Source of the DNA: Megalonaias nervosa | Taxonomy: Eukaryota; Mollusca; Bivalvia; Unionida; Unionidae | Length of the DNA stretch: 64,000 nt | Direction: 5' to 3' | NCBI GenBank assembly: GCA_016617855.1 | Contig: JAECUM010093684.1 | Location: 1 to 64,000, forward strand | Shown: positions 12,224 to 23,631 of the stretch, piece by piece | Layout of the letters: every line of letters starts with the position of its first letter | Numbering within the stretch: the stretch's first letter is position 1 | Notes under the pieces: model-generated | Told to the model about the DNA's origin: nothing | The model's database searches: none | The model's input: the letters and a program-made list of their open reading frames with translations, nothing else | Program-made: the position numbers and the translations under genes

Positions 12224-12915
12224 CTATTTTTCATATGCCACATGTCCTATTTGGTCCTTAGTAACTGCATTTGGAGGTAATATGTCCTGAACTGATAGAC
12301 TGGCAAAGTGTTGTCTGAGGTGTTTTAATCCACGCTGAGTGTTTTTGTGGTCATATCTTTCTTTATTTAACTCCTCTGTCAGTTTCTTTACTTCTTGCTG
12401 TAAATCAAATATCTTCTGTTGGCATTTTGTTTTCACACTTTCAACTGCTGTCAATTTCTCAGCAAGTGCCATCTGTTTCAAATTGTCTAGTTTCATCTGA
12501 ATTACCTCCCTTTCTAACCTCTGCTTGTCCATAGCAACATGGTTATCATATACTTCTTGCATCATCTCAGCTTTCTCAAGTTTAAGGTCTTTTAACACTT
12601 CTTCAAAAGCACCACACTTAGCAAGAGCTAAATCTAATTCAGACTGCAAAGAATCACAATGAATTTTCAATCTTGCATTAGCCTTCTTTACATCCAATAA
12701 TTCTCCTTTCTGTTTTTGTATGACCTTTTCCTGGCTGGAGACCTTTTCTTCCAACTCTTTGTTTCTTGTATCTAACTCTCGCACATGAACTGAGAGTTCC
12801 ACATTTTGTTTCTTGACAGCTCTGAAGACCTGCCTAAGGACAGCAATCTCTTCTGAGTTCCAGATACAGGAATCATTTAGATCAATATCCTTTTTGCTCT
12901 TTTGAAGCGGTGAAC
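12224..12915 (-). CDS. ccdc160: CCDC160-like coiled-coil protein, coding exon 2 (C-terminal)
   Basis: This is the second and last coding exon. A strong acceptor (pyrimidine tract ending TTTCTAG, AG at 12916-12917) opens it in the phase left by the exon ending at 17545. The shared codon reads Gly. The exon adds 230 residues and ends at a TAG (12226-12224). The joined product is 331 residues, close to vertebrate CCDC160 (about 325 as I remember it). Nearly all of it is Glu/Lys/Leu/Gln-rich heptad sequence predicted to form a long coiled coil (residues about 115-300). The C-terminal block with ELNKERYDHKN followed by LKHLRQHFAS (about 282-307) resembles the conserved C-terminal block of CCDC160. 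The function of this family is not established. Without the N-terminal motif it could be taken for any coiled-coil protein. Confidence 0.85.
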
Positions 12916-14074
12916 CTAGAAATAAAAAGTAGTAAAAAATAAACGAAAGCACGATTTCTCTGGAATTGTTTATCTTGACTGCTCTGAAAAATAATTACGA
13001 AAGTACCATCATTACATTTTCCAGATGAGGAAGCATGTTCTAACCATTTTGTCTTTAGGTGGCAAATAGAAGACTAAGAAAGTACATTCAAAATGTACAT
13101 CTATCTTTAATTAAATGTTAATACTGTATAAAGGACATTAATTGAAAATAGTATTGTTTTGATGAATAATATTGTGATCTCATGAGGGGCAGACAGGAGT
13201 TTAGGACAGCTGAGGAGAGGTCATAAAAGGACAAGAGGTTGCATTTCACAGAGGAATTGTCAGAACCAAGCTAACTAAGTCTACTCATTACTTAAGGAAT
13301 TTACATAAACCCAGGCTTTCATTTTGAAAACTGTATCACTTACAGGATGTATGTTTGGTCGATACTTAAAGTTTATTACAACTTTGATGATAAATGAAGT
13401 TATTTAACTTTGAATTTATACATTTTATATTGTGCTACCTATTTAGGCCATTAAAATTAAGGCAGCAGGTGTCTTCATGTTATAACAGACTTAATACCAC
13501 AGTCAGTATCACACAACCACATAACACAGCGCCCAGGATAAGATTGGCAAATAGTTTTTGGACTTTATGCAACTGACTGACAGCTGATGGAAGAATTCTG
13601 CCAGGTTTCTCTATGACCCCAAAAAGATGTCCCCTCAGCCCAGATGGCTGGCATACAATACACCCAAGCACAACTACAATGAGAAAAGAGCATTGTAAGA
13701 GACAATTCTTGTGTGCCTGTTTACAAGACAATCCTTCGAGAAACACTGTATGACTCAATGGTGTTAGACCTATTACCTACTATGACCAGGGAAAGTATAA
13801 AACTGATATTTTTGTATATATGGAAAATGGTTAAAATAAGCAAAATCTGTAAAATACTGTAAAATCATATGTTTCTGGAGGATTCAATTTGGTCATTTTC
13901 ATGGGTAATAAATATCCACAAGGTTAGATCTGACACAAACAGTATGGTAAACAACATGACCAAAACCAAATAACTTGCCCATGAAACTGTCCATTTCTCC
14001 TAAACTTTGAAATGGTATCTGCACAAATATTTACCATTTTAAAGTAAATGCATATTCAGTTTTTCTCTGTGTGA

Positions 14075-14193
14075 AAAAGTGGGGATAAAGTATGGCTATA
14101 ATTTTTAAAAGGAAGGGATAAAATATGTCTATTTATTTTAAAAGGTAGGGATAATGTATGTCTTCATCTTTTTTTTTAAAGCAGGGATAAAGT
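14075..14193. repeat. About 34-bp minisatellite, interrupted by two insertions
   Basis: The core AGGGATAAAGTATG recurs near 14083, 14117, 14150 and 14184. It resumes after the SINE (14454-14497), and again after the hAT-like element at 16107. The array is one original locus split by two independent insertions. Confidence 0.7.
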
Positions 14194-14453
14194 TGTTGTT
14201 CTTGTTGTTGTTGTAAGGTTTAATGCCATTTTTCAGCACAAGATAGGCTATACATGGCGGCCAGTATAACTGGTGGAGGGAGAACCCTGGAAAACCCAGG
14301 GAAGAACCACCAGCCCATGAGAAGCTACTGGCAAGCTTTCTCACGTACCAATGTTAGCCGAGCCTGAGACTTGAACCCACGCAGACCGTGGTGAGATGGC
14401 AGTGATCCGGAACATTGAGCACTTTAGACCACTTGGCCACTCGGGGCGCCAGT
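14194..14453 (-). mobile_element. SINE family A, tRNA-derived, minus orientation
   Basis: Read on the minus strand it begins with a tRNA-like head (CGAGTGGCCAAGTGGTCTAA, A box), has a B-box region, a body with GCTTGCCAGTAGCTTCTC, and ends in GCACAAGATAGGC-type sequence (reverse strand) plus an (AAC)n tail. It is flanked by 8-bp direct repeats GATAAAGT (14186-14193 and 14454-14461), the mark of retroposition. The head most resembles a class II (Ser/Leu-type) tRNA. Confidence 0.85.
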
Positions 14454-14497
14454 GATAAAGTAAGCCTACTGTTTTTTAAAAGTAGGGATACAGTATG

Positions 14498-15962
14498 CAG
14501 GGGTCACGCTACCAGGTGAAGTGGGTGACAAAGTCGCCTAAAATATCTAAACTTCACCTTCTTCTGTTAGGAAAGCGAAAATGACTTCGCCCAGTGATTT
14601 TTTCAAGATACATTGACCGACCATATCTTTTTGAGATGCCCCCTCGCCTTCGCCAGGTTAGTTCCAGTGTTGTGTTGTAGCGAAATGTATACATCAAGCC
14701 ATCAGTAGCTAGGCCTAGTTTTGTTGTCAATTATGTTGACAAACAAATTCTTGCACATTCACAGGCATGTGTTTTGATAGCTGACTGACCATTAACCCTT
14801 TCCGGAGTCGGTTAGCAACTATCACTGCACGATTTCCGCATGTTATCCTTAATGATATAAACAAACAAACTTGTGTTTCGAAACTTTAACAATAGTATGC
14901 AAATAACAATTTTGTGTTTTAAGAACAGAATTGGTGCTCTGGATATTTTAACTGCCTTTTGTAGACTATTTTGTCATAAAATTAGTTTGAAACTGTAAGT
15001 GAACCAGTAACGGGGAAATACATCGCTGTGTGTGGAAGTACCAGTTTAAAGTTTATTCGATTGTCTGTTTTTGTAAATCATCGTGCAAATATATTCAGAA
15101 AAAATACAATTTCATAGAAAGCAAAGCCTAGGTATTAAGTTATTTGAGATTTAACTTTAAAATTATGTAGGTCAGAAACATATGGGACAATGCTATGTTG
15201 TGGAATTCGCGAGAAGTGCCGTATGGTCAAAGTTGTTTTCTGACTTGACTTGTATTTGTGTATATACGGAAAAAAGAAGTGCAGCTTTTTCTATCTAGCC
15301 AATGCCTAAAATTACTACAAGTATATAGACAAATAAAAAAGCCAAAAATTTGCAATCCTATCAATGGACTGTTGAAATGAAGCTATATAAAGTGAGCGGT
15401 AACATTACGAAAATCGCTGCTTCTAAAAATAGATGTACTCACATGTCTGTGTTGATTCGGTTGGAAAGAAGGGTGTAGTTCATATACCGACATAAAGGAG
15501 CAATGTCTGTAATTTTATTCATTTTAGTGTTATGTATGAATAGTTACGGTAATGTATTATTCGCAACAAAGAAATTAGGGCGAACAGTATGATCTGAACA
15601 CACGTGTGCATTTGCCCTCATGTACATGGTACAAGGGTTGTTTCAAATGATTTTAGAAATCTTTCAAAGTGCCATTATTGTGAACTTTATTAAAGTATTT
15701 TTTAAAAATTGATTAAAGGTAGTTGATTAAGCATTTTTACTAACTTGCATTTACAATAATGTAATCTGGTTACTCAGTTAAAATTTGTTACAATGTTGTT
15801 TCTATTATTTTCTTTTCAAGTCATATGGCCAAAATAACTCAGAAAATTTTCTACTTGAAAATAAAGTATTGCTTAAATCCAATGCTAAATGCAAATATGA
15901 ATACTGGGAAATAGAGGGCATAATTCGAATAAAAGAACGCACACACGCACGCACGCACATGC

Positions 15963-15999
<37 letters not shown>

Positions 16000-16106
16000 G
16001 TTTCTTGCTTCGCATCCACTTCTCCCTGTTGAGCTCTCACTTCTCCCTGTTCTGTCCAAAAGGAGAAGTCACTTCTCCCTAAAATTCAAGTCCAGCTTGA
16101 CCCCTG
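14498..16106 (-). mobile_element. hAT-like non-autonomous element (family D), 1.6 kb
   Basis: The element starts CAGGGGTCACGCT and ends AGCTTGACCCCTG, so the terminal inverted repeats share CAGGGGTCA plus part of the next bases. It is flanked by perfect 7-bp direct repeats CAGTATG (14491-14497 and 16107-16113). CAGGGG ends are typical of hAT elements, which usually make 8-bp duplications. No transposase frame is visible, so it would depend on an enzyme supplied in trans. An (AC)n tract (about 15940-15995) lies near one end. Diverged relatives occur at 11265-11419, 34226-37110 and 63080 to the window end. Confidence 0.75.
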
Positions 16107-16661
16107 CAGTATGCCTACCTTTTAAAAACATCTGGGAAAACTGAGATATACTACAAAGAAATACAGTATGCAATTCATGTAAATTACTGAAATATAAAAC
16201 CTTTATGCGACCTATCCTCGTAAACTTGAACAAATGCAGGTTCTTACTCACATATTAGCTGTCTGTTAAGTTCAGGTTGCTTTTATCTTCTTAAAAAATT
16301 AGATCCATATCACAGAGACAATTATCTGAATTTAATTTGCCATGGTTATTTATGCAGTGTGTAATCTATTTTCAACATCAAACTGAAGAGAAAAAAAAAA
16401 GTAGGAATAATGGGGCCATTTGAGAATGAGCAGGAAAAACAATGAGTCTAACAAAAAAGTCTGAAAAAGTAGCACAAGCTGGAAAAACTAGGACCACTGG
16501 AAGGACTGTCAGTGGTTGATTTACTTTAGATTTGGACAGCTCACGAATAATACAATAAGGGCTGAGATGTAAATGTCTAGCATCAATGCTACTGAACATA
16601 CATCTTGAGCAAAGTGGTAAATTGTTTTTTAAAAGACAAATTGTGGATCCTCTAACCTATT

Positions 16662-16745
16662 AAAAGCCCTAAAGACCTCAATCCTTTCTGTAAGCCCTAC
16701 AGACCTCAATCCTTTCTGTAAGCCCTAAAGACCTCAATCCTTTTT
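16662..16745. repeat. 28-bp minisatellite, 3 copies
   Basis: The unit with TAAGCCCTAAAGACCTCAAT recurs with GCCCT at 16666, 16694 and 16722. Confidence 0.85.
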
Positions 16746-17544
16746 TTTAAAACACAAATTTCAGGATACTCTATACATATTCAAACTTTCTGTAAGCACT
16801 TCCAGCACATCACAGACCATTAAATGCTGGTCATGGATCCTTAGTGTTCTCAGGTTGTGCATCCCTTGGACCCTCAATAGTTTCAGTAATTATAAACAGA
16901 ATTAGCTTTATGATTTCCACGACTAAGCTTCCAGTGTCAAACTGCTATGGAGAGCTTTAATATTTATAATCTGATTTCCAGCAAAACGGTATAAAATCAT
17001 GTGGCTTTCATCTTTCTGACATTGTTTATTAGAGGGTGACTTTAAATAGTATACAGCTTAGTTTTAATTCTTGGTAATCAATCATCCGAGGTCGATTGTC
17101 TGTCAATTGTCTACGTGATTACCCATTAAACATACTAAGCACAACAGGGGCACCAGAAAATATTCAAATTAATTGTTGTTGATAAAATTGAATCCATTAT
17201 ATATGACCATTTTGATCTGCATGTACGAGTCTTTTGATTTGGAATGATGGCAACACCTGTATTTTCCCACCTTTTTAGCTTTAAATATTGTATTTTGAGT
17301 TTCATATTTGGTATGGGGGCTTTGTACCATAATATTTTCAGTGCTTAGGGCCCTGGTAGGCCTTAATTCAGCACTGTATGTAGGATACCTATTGTTGTGA
17401 AACCAAAAAATAATGATGCAACTGCGATGACAATCTGAATGCCCCTTGATCAACCTACATGAATTAAAACTGATAACAAATGTCATTTTTGTTCTATAAA
17501 ACATGAAAAAACTGACTCCAGTGAATAGAAAGACTTCTGAATAC

Positions 17545-17848
17545 CTCCTGATCTTTGTGCGTCCTCATCCGTTTGTTTCTGAGAATCATCCTCTCCTTTC
17601 GCCCGTCTCCATCTCTGTGTCCTCATTTCCTCATCCAGAACAGTCATCATGTGCACCTTCCTGTACACATTCCTTATGGCATCAGCATCAAAAGGTGCTA
17701 CATAATGAACTTTGGACTGAATAGCTGACTCCTCATTAACAGGAGTGTCCTTGTTTAACAGGTTCTCAACTGTTACACCAAAGTGAGGTTCAAAAAGTTC
17801 TCCCACCCAGTCATGCCATTCTTGCTTAGCTTGTTCTGGATCATTCAT
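17545..17848 (-). CDS. ccdc160: CCDC160-like coiled-coil protein, coding exon 1 (N-terminal)
   Basis: The reading frame opens at ATG 17848-17846 and gives 101 full codons plus one base. It ends at a GTATTC donor (17544) and so is in phase 1, matching the acceptor at 12916. Residues 10-26, reading EWHDWVGELFEPHFGVT, match the N-terminal W-x-x-x-x-F-x-P-x-F pattern that I know from CCDC160. The middle is mixed in charge and the end is acidic and Gln-rich, running into the coiled coil of the next exon. The start is supported by an upstream splice acceptor only 9 bases before the ATG, which leaves no room for a longer N-terminus in this exon. The gene is head-to-head with glycogenin. The function is unknown; assignment to the CCDC160 family rests on both ends of the protein plus its length. 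Confidence 0.85.
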
Positions 17849-17863
17849 TTTCTATGACTGAAA
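17849..17863 (-). promoter_or_regulatory. 5' UTR splice acceptor of the CCDC160-like gene
   Basis: On the minus strand CCTCTTATTTCAG lies just before the exon, with AG at 17859-17858, 9 bases upstream of the ATG. It implies at least one non-coding first exon further right, probably between 18 and 21 kb. I could not fix its donor. Confidence 0.6.
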
Positions 17864-17941
17864 TAAGAGGTCTAAAATTAAAGTTCATAACTAAGAAAAT
17901 GAAAATTGCTTAACTTGTAAAACTGAAAAATAATGACAAGC

Positions 17942-18200
17942 AACATACATTTCCTATCCACATTATACACATACTTATTTCCTATGCCCCAGTTTCTACA
18001 CATACACATATTTCTTATCACCATTCTATACATACATGCATTCCTATTCCCATTATACATGTTCATGCATGTTTATGCAGTCCCCCTTTTTACATGTACA
18101 GTACTTCATATCCTCATTTTTCATGTACATGGATTTTTCTCTTACCCCATTCTACATGTAGATGTATCTCCTATCCCCATTATGGGTATATTTTTGCAGA
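17942..18200. repeat. Degenerate about 30-bp minisatellite
   Basis: Repeated variants of TTCCTATCCCCATT followed by TACATGTACATG occur at irregular spacings near 30 bases. The 90-codon open frame across it is incidental. Confidence 0.6.
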
Positions 18201-19144
18201 AATGAAAATGTTTCACATTGTACAGTGGAATAATCTGTGCAGTTAAGTCGGATACAAATGAAAGTGAGTGTTTTTATTATCATTTCATCTGAAGGTAAAA
18301 GTAATAATCATGAACAGATTACAATTTCCAAAAGTTTAATGATGTCAATTAAATGGTAAGCATCTACATTTTTATATGAAATTTTTGCAACATAAAACAG
18401 TCACCAGAAATAAAACAATTCTTTTCTGGGGTCTAAAGAGTCTGTCATTCACTGCAAAATCTGGATAACATGCAAATATTTGAAAATAAATGTATGTGTA
18501 TATTGAAAACAAGCATTACCACACATTCAGGTATTTTTATATTAAAAAAATACAAGTGCATATACATCTCTACAAGAAAAGGCATTAACTAATTAAGGTA
18601 CAAGGTAGTACATTCCATACTAACAATGTCTCAGAGAATAAGAAAATCTTTATAGACTTTTTAAAATTCTTTTTGATTTTGTCATTCTGTGGTCGGGATT
18701 TTGAAAGAGCTCATACATTTCTGCCTGACCTAGACTACTAGGCTTTTTATACATTCTGCTTTACCAAATTTAGACCAACTCACTCTCACTCTTTTAATTC
18801 AATTTCTCACAGTATAATACATTTAATATGCTCTCTCTCTCTCCCAAAATTTGTTTTAATAAGTAAAATGGTGTTTAATAAGTTTAAAATAGTAAATGCT
18901 GATGGAGTATGCAAATAAGAAATTGGACAATAATGTAAGTACACTTGGTCTTATGGTTAAGTGATCCAAAAATGACACTAGCTGCATGACTCATGCTATC
19001 TCTACAATACTACATGTAATTTCTTTAATCATTGACAGTAATATCAATTACATGGTGACACTAGTTACTACATGGAAATAATTACTGCAAAGAACCCACT
19101 ACTTCATGATCATTACTGATTCTTGACCATGAGCATTATTGTTT

Positions 19145-19396
19145 GGGGTCCCGAGTGGCCGAGTGGTCTAAAGCGCTGTCCGTTACGGATCACTGCCGTC
19201 TCACCTCTGTCTGCGTTGGTTCGAGTCTAAGATTCGGCGAATGTGGATATGTGAGAAAGCTTGCCAGTAGCTTCTCGTGGGTCGGTGGTTCTTTCCATGG
19301 ATTTCCCGGTTTCTTCCTCCACCATTAATACTGGCCGCCATGTATAGCCTATCGTGTGCTGAAAAATGGCGTTAAGCCCCATAACAACAACAACAA
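19145..19396 (+). mobile_element. SINE family A, full length, plus orientation
   Basis: It starts GGGTCCCGAGTGGCCGAGTG and has the A box (GTGGCCGAGTGG), a B-box-like GGTTCGAGTCT and the shared body. It ends with an ACAACAACAAC tail. A perfect 11-bp target duplication, CATTATTGTTT, flanks it (19134-19144 and 19397-19407), which marks both ends exactly. The 61-codon open frame beginning MGSRVAEWSK is the SINE head read as protein. Confidence 0.92.
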
Positions 19397-19524
19397 CATT
19401 ATTGTTTTAGGCTGATTACATTAACTGAACAGTTTCACTCTGCAAGTTTTAAAAATTATTGCAGAAACAGGAATAAATAACTAGTTCTATGTGGCAATTA
19501 ATATATACTCTCTAAATTGTATGC

Positions 19525-20605
19525 TGACATGGTCATGTAGGAACATTTACTCAGATTAAATATTGTAATTGTAACATTTAATACTAATATAGTTTAACTA
19601 AAGTCTATTCAATCCTGACTCTTGAATGCTATGCAAATGAAATCTCAAAAAAACCCATCCTGACAAAATTAATGATTTGAATGGAATTTTACACTGGTGG
19701 CCAGGTATTAAACTGAGTCAAGAAAGATGTAGTGTTTAATCCTAACATATAACAGAGTAGCAGAATTTTTGTCAACATGCTTTCATTGTGACATTGCAGA
19801 TAATGACATTAAATCCAGTTTGTGCTGAATCATGCCTACCAGTTGACCTCATCCAGAAGTGTTCAAGTACTTGATTTACACATGTATTTCTTGGGGGCAA
19901 GTATATAATGACTTTGCAAGGAAAATAGACATATGAAGATTGAAGTAAAGCAAATAATTGCTATTTAAAGGTATGTGCAATCAAATTCTAAAATATGACA
20001 CCCATTACTAAAACAGTCAGTACTGAATGCCTACATGACCTGTATGGCATGTACTAAAATGTTTGTCAATGTGGTCATGTAGGTGCATTTACTGAAATTA
20101 AATTAAATATTAATTATTCCAAACTTTAAGGAAAAAATTCTTTAATAGAAGTCTATTCAATCCCGATTGTTGGATGCTCTGCACCTGAAATGGTATTTAA
20201 AAAAACAACAAAAAAAAACCTTCCATACAAAAATTATTGTTAACTGTGGACTTTTGCAATGGGGGCCAGGTACTAAACTTGGTCAAGAAAAGAGGATGTT
20301 GGGTTTATTATAACAAATAACACAGAAGTATGAATTTGTTTTCAGCACATGCTGCTTTCATTGTGACATCATAGTACCAGCATTCAATCCAGTTTGTACT
20401 GGACCTTTAGGATGGCCTCATCCAAAAATTTCCACATAATTTGACATTTACCTTCCAAAAGGAATATGGATGTGTGAGGATCCAAATAAAGTGAATAATT
20501 TATACTTAAGCGTACATGTAATCAAATTGTAAAAAAAAATAAAACAAAAGAGCCACCCATTACTGAAATAGTCGGGTCTGAACATCGTGACCCGTGTGCC
20601 ATTTA
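19525..20605. repeat. Tandem duplication, about 540 bp x 2
   Basis: Paired landmarks lie about 540 bases apart. GTCATGTAGG occurs near 19532 and 20072; GTCTATTCAATCC at about 19602 and 20151; GGCCAGGTA at about 19700 and 20264; CCCATTACT at about 20000 and 20555. The copies are clearly diverged. The second copy ends less than 400 bases from the presumed promoter. Confidence 0.8.
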
Positions 20606-20939
20606 CTGTAGTATACTTTAGAGTAAAAGTCATCAACAAAAACTCGAATGCAGAGGTGTCTATATAAGGTTCAGATATGATGGTTTCTACTTCAACTTAT
20701 TTTCCATGCCTGAAAAAAAATCATATTCGTTCTTATTTCCATAGCACTGTTATGGGATAGTTACGTTCAAAAGTACGGTCGTTGAAAATTGCCTTTCGGC
20801 GTTGTTAGCAACAGCGAGCAAACGATATTACAGACAAAACATAGCTATCCATATTGTTAACTATATTTGGAATAAATATCAAGCTTGTATAATTACTGTG
20901 CCGGGGTACGGCTGTCGTGACAGAATCTTCTAAAATATA

Positions 20940-21173
20940 TTTTCTTTATCAGACGTTTTTCTTTTCCTGAAAAGAAACGGGCGCAGACATATTGTTTACG
21001 TCATACATATTTTTATCATTGATTGGCTACCAGTCCTCTTATGTCCTTTCCTGGGAAGGTGCGACAGACTGGTTTTTCATTGTAAAATCCTTTCATCTAA
21101 TCGTTAGTTATTTCTAGGTTTCACAGTGTGAATGGAACCATTCTAGAGAAAGAAGAAGAGCTGTTGAGTCGAC
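20940..21173 (+). promoter_or_regulatory. Putative GYG promoter and 5' UTR, possibly bidirectional
   Basis: The block contains TTACGTCA (20996-21003, CRE-like) and an inverted CCAAT box ATTGG (21022-21026). A purine-rich leader precedes the ATG at 21174. No TATA box is clear. The CCDC160-like gene transcribes away from here on the other strand, so this interval may drive both genes. That is an inference, because its first exon was not located. Confidence 0.5.
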
Positions 21174-21186
21174 ATGGCTGGTAGAG
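21174..21186 (+). CDS. GYG: Glycogenin exon 1 (start codon exon)
   Basis: The exon carries ATG GCT GGT AGA G and then a good donor, GTATGTGC. It encodes MAGR plus the first base of the next codon. Phase 1 fits exactly with the acceptor before 40206, and the split codon becomes GAA (Glu). Vertebrate GYG1 likewise has an intron a few codons after the start, which supports this tiny exon. On its own 13 coding bases would be weak evidence. The support comes from the phase match, the promoter-like upstream block and the lack of a better candidate. The alternative is that translation begins at the ATG inside exon 2 (40208). Confidence 0.65.
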
Positions 21187-21964
21187 GTATGTGCTTAAAA
21201 TTCGTTTATTTGCAAAGGCTTCGTTTGTTTGCATACAGGCTATAGTAAACTTGTTTCTTTTAAATTCTTCTCTAATCTGTTATATAATAATTCAGCAGCA
21301 GAAAGAAATATGCATTTTGCATGAAGCATTAAATTCCAGCGCTCTCAGTTTTCCCCAAGAGGCACCAGTCCCGGACGAATAAAATTCAATGTCACTCAGG
21401 GTTACACTCAGGGTCATCCTGCACCGGCAGTCGCACATGTACGCAGGATGAGGCCACGTATCATACAGCGTGCGTTTAAGTAATTTTAATGACCATGTCA
21501 AAATGGTAAAAATACTATTGGCATGTGGGTTTCTGGCACGGTTGAGTGACACACCCACTTTTGGCAGTGACATACTTCATGGCACAGGCACCGAAACTGA
21601 AAGGAGGAAACTAATGATATTACCCACCCGTACTCCCAATCGACAGTTAAATGGAAGTAGGTGGAGGGTGTTATCATTAGTCCCCCCCTCCCCCTTTCCC
21701 AGCATTTATTAGGGAGGGAGGTGGGATAGGTCGGGTAAATGGGAGAAAGAGAGGAATGTTGGAGGAATCATGGGTTGCATAAGAAGTGACAAAATTAGCC
21801 TGAAGTATTAAAACTCCTTGGTTCAGGATTATACAAGTGGAAGTGAAGAGTTATGGTCCTTAAACTACTCTAGTCAAGGATGGGATAATTTTTTTTCGGA
21901 ATTGTAGAATAAATAAAAATGGAATGATTTCTGCATAAATTTCTGCACGATTTCTGCATAATTC

Positions 21965-22665
21965 AAGTGTGCTGAATTAAAAATTGAAATCAACTTCATG
22001 CTGTTTTTTTAGGTAAATTCACAGGAAGCATTCAAACACTTGCAACATCCACCATTTTTAATATAGGCCTTGGTCACATTGCAAAATCCTGACCTCATGT
22101 TATTTCAAGCTGAAATTTGCATATTTCTTACATGTGGCAATATCAAAATTTTGGGTGAGCATTCAGCTATAAGAATAAATAGACTATACTTATGTTCCAG
22201 GTACGTCTGAAAGCCTTTCCATGCCTTTTTAGAAAGTGCCCCTCTCCCAACATGTTAGTATGACACATTATATTCTTGAGGCGTACACATGTTGAAATTA
22301 AATGTTGCTCTTACAGTCTAATTTTGTTAAATTTGAAATTGAACTGCTTTTAATGATATATTCTAAAACAGCATGCATTCAAACACATGCACCATGCACC
22401 ATTTTAATATAGGTCAGTTGTCACATTGTACAAAATCTTGACCGCCTGGTTATTTCAAGCTAAAATTTGCATATTTCGTACATATGGTAATATGTAAATG
22501 TTTTGTTAACATTCAACTTTAATAATAAATTCACTTTTTCATTGTTTCAAGTACTTGAGCCTTTTTTTGCCTTTTTTTTTATGCCCCCCCCCCGAATTTT
22601 TGCATGAAATACCATACTGACAAATCCTACACAAGTTGAAATTGTATCTTACTCTTAAAACTAAT
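21965..22665. repeat. Tandem duplication, about 346 bp x 2
   Basis: GCATTCAAACAC occurs at about 22027 and 22373. TTATTTCAAGCT and ATTTGCATATTTC recur with the same offset, as do GAAATTAAATGTTGCTCTTAC-like ends. The two copies are diverged. Confidence 0.75.
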
Positions 22666-23232
22666 AGTACATAATCATTACAGTGTTCTTGTACATATAT
22701 ATGCTGATGTGAAATCACAGTTTAGTAAACAATAACTGCAGCTTTAGAATTTAATTATGATTGCAACTTTAGAACTTAATTATAAGATAATTTTGTCAGT
22801 TTTCATATCTATAAAATTATAACAAAAAATAAACAGAAGAATAACTTAGATTGAATACTTCCACAATTCTGCAAAGGATATCGGTCATATGGACTAAATT
22901 GTGAGAGAAAGAACTGACACTGAGTTCTCATAAAATATTTATGATTATTTTATTATTTACTGTGATATGGTACAGATCGATTGTTTGTTCTTTATAATGT
23001 CAGTATTCTGACCCATTACTGTCTGACTTCGGGGTGAGGGGAGACCGGTGGTATCTTATTAAAAACACTAAGTCATTTTACTGTTTATATCTAATATACA
23101 CACTCTAAAGTTCCCTCCACCTCTCCAAGCAAAACACTATTTATCACTCCATTATGTCTGCTAGGTACTGTATCTCTATTACGTTCCCATTTCGTATCTC
23201 AAACTTGTATCTTGTTTTCCTTTCTTTTCAAC

Positions 23233-23551
23233 CGCTCCGGTAGCCTAGTGGTTAGAACGTCCGCCTCGGATGCGGGAGGTCGTGGGTTCGATCCCCGGTT
23301 GAGTCATACCAAAGACTTACAAAAATGGTACTAACAGCTGCCTCGCTTGGCGCTCAGCATTAAGAGGTTAGTGTTAGGACTGGTCGGCCTGGTGTCAGGA
23401 TAATGTGACTGGGTGGAACATCATGCCACATGTCTGCGGCATGATGCCCCAGTGCTAGACATCACTATAAACTGCCACACTGCAGACATCGTAGCGATAT
23501 GACTGAAAAATTGTTAAAGTTAAGTTAAAAATCATAATCACATAATCACAT
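23233..23551 (+). mobile_element. SINE family B, full length
   Basis: A tRNA-derived head carries the A box TAGCCTAGTGGTTAGAACG and the B box GGTTCGATCCC (23285-23295). The body has GCCTCGCTTGGCGCTCAGCA. The tail carries ATATGACTGAAAAATTGTTAA and ends in AATCACATAATCACA. It is the best-preserved of five copies in the window. Confidence 0.9.
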
Positions 23552-23631
23552 CCTTTCTTGTTCTTGTTCTTGTTCTCCTATGTGCACTCGCTCTTTTACT
23601 ATTCTCTTGTATCCGTCTATGTACTGTACAT

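Larger units (their letters stand above)
12916..17544 (-). other. Intron between the two CCDC160-like coding exons
   Basis: The intron is 4.63 kb, bounded by GTATTC (minus-strand donor at 17544) and TTTCTAG (acceptor at 12916). I saw no extra exon inside, and the phases of the flanking exons already agree. It contains a roughly 34-bp minisatellite broken by a SINE and by a hAT-like element, and a 28-bp minisatellite at 16662-16745. The open frames at 13480-13758 and 17169-17504 show no recognisable product. Confidence 0.75.

Noticed and set aside
19143..19328. 61-codon open frame beginning MGSRVAEWSK
   Set aside because: It lies entirely within a SINE family A copy bounded by perfect 11-bp target duplications, so it is the tRNA-like head read as protein.
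23233..23310. tRNA-like sequence with good A and B boxes
   Set aside because: It is the head of SINE family B, present in five copies with a common body and tail.
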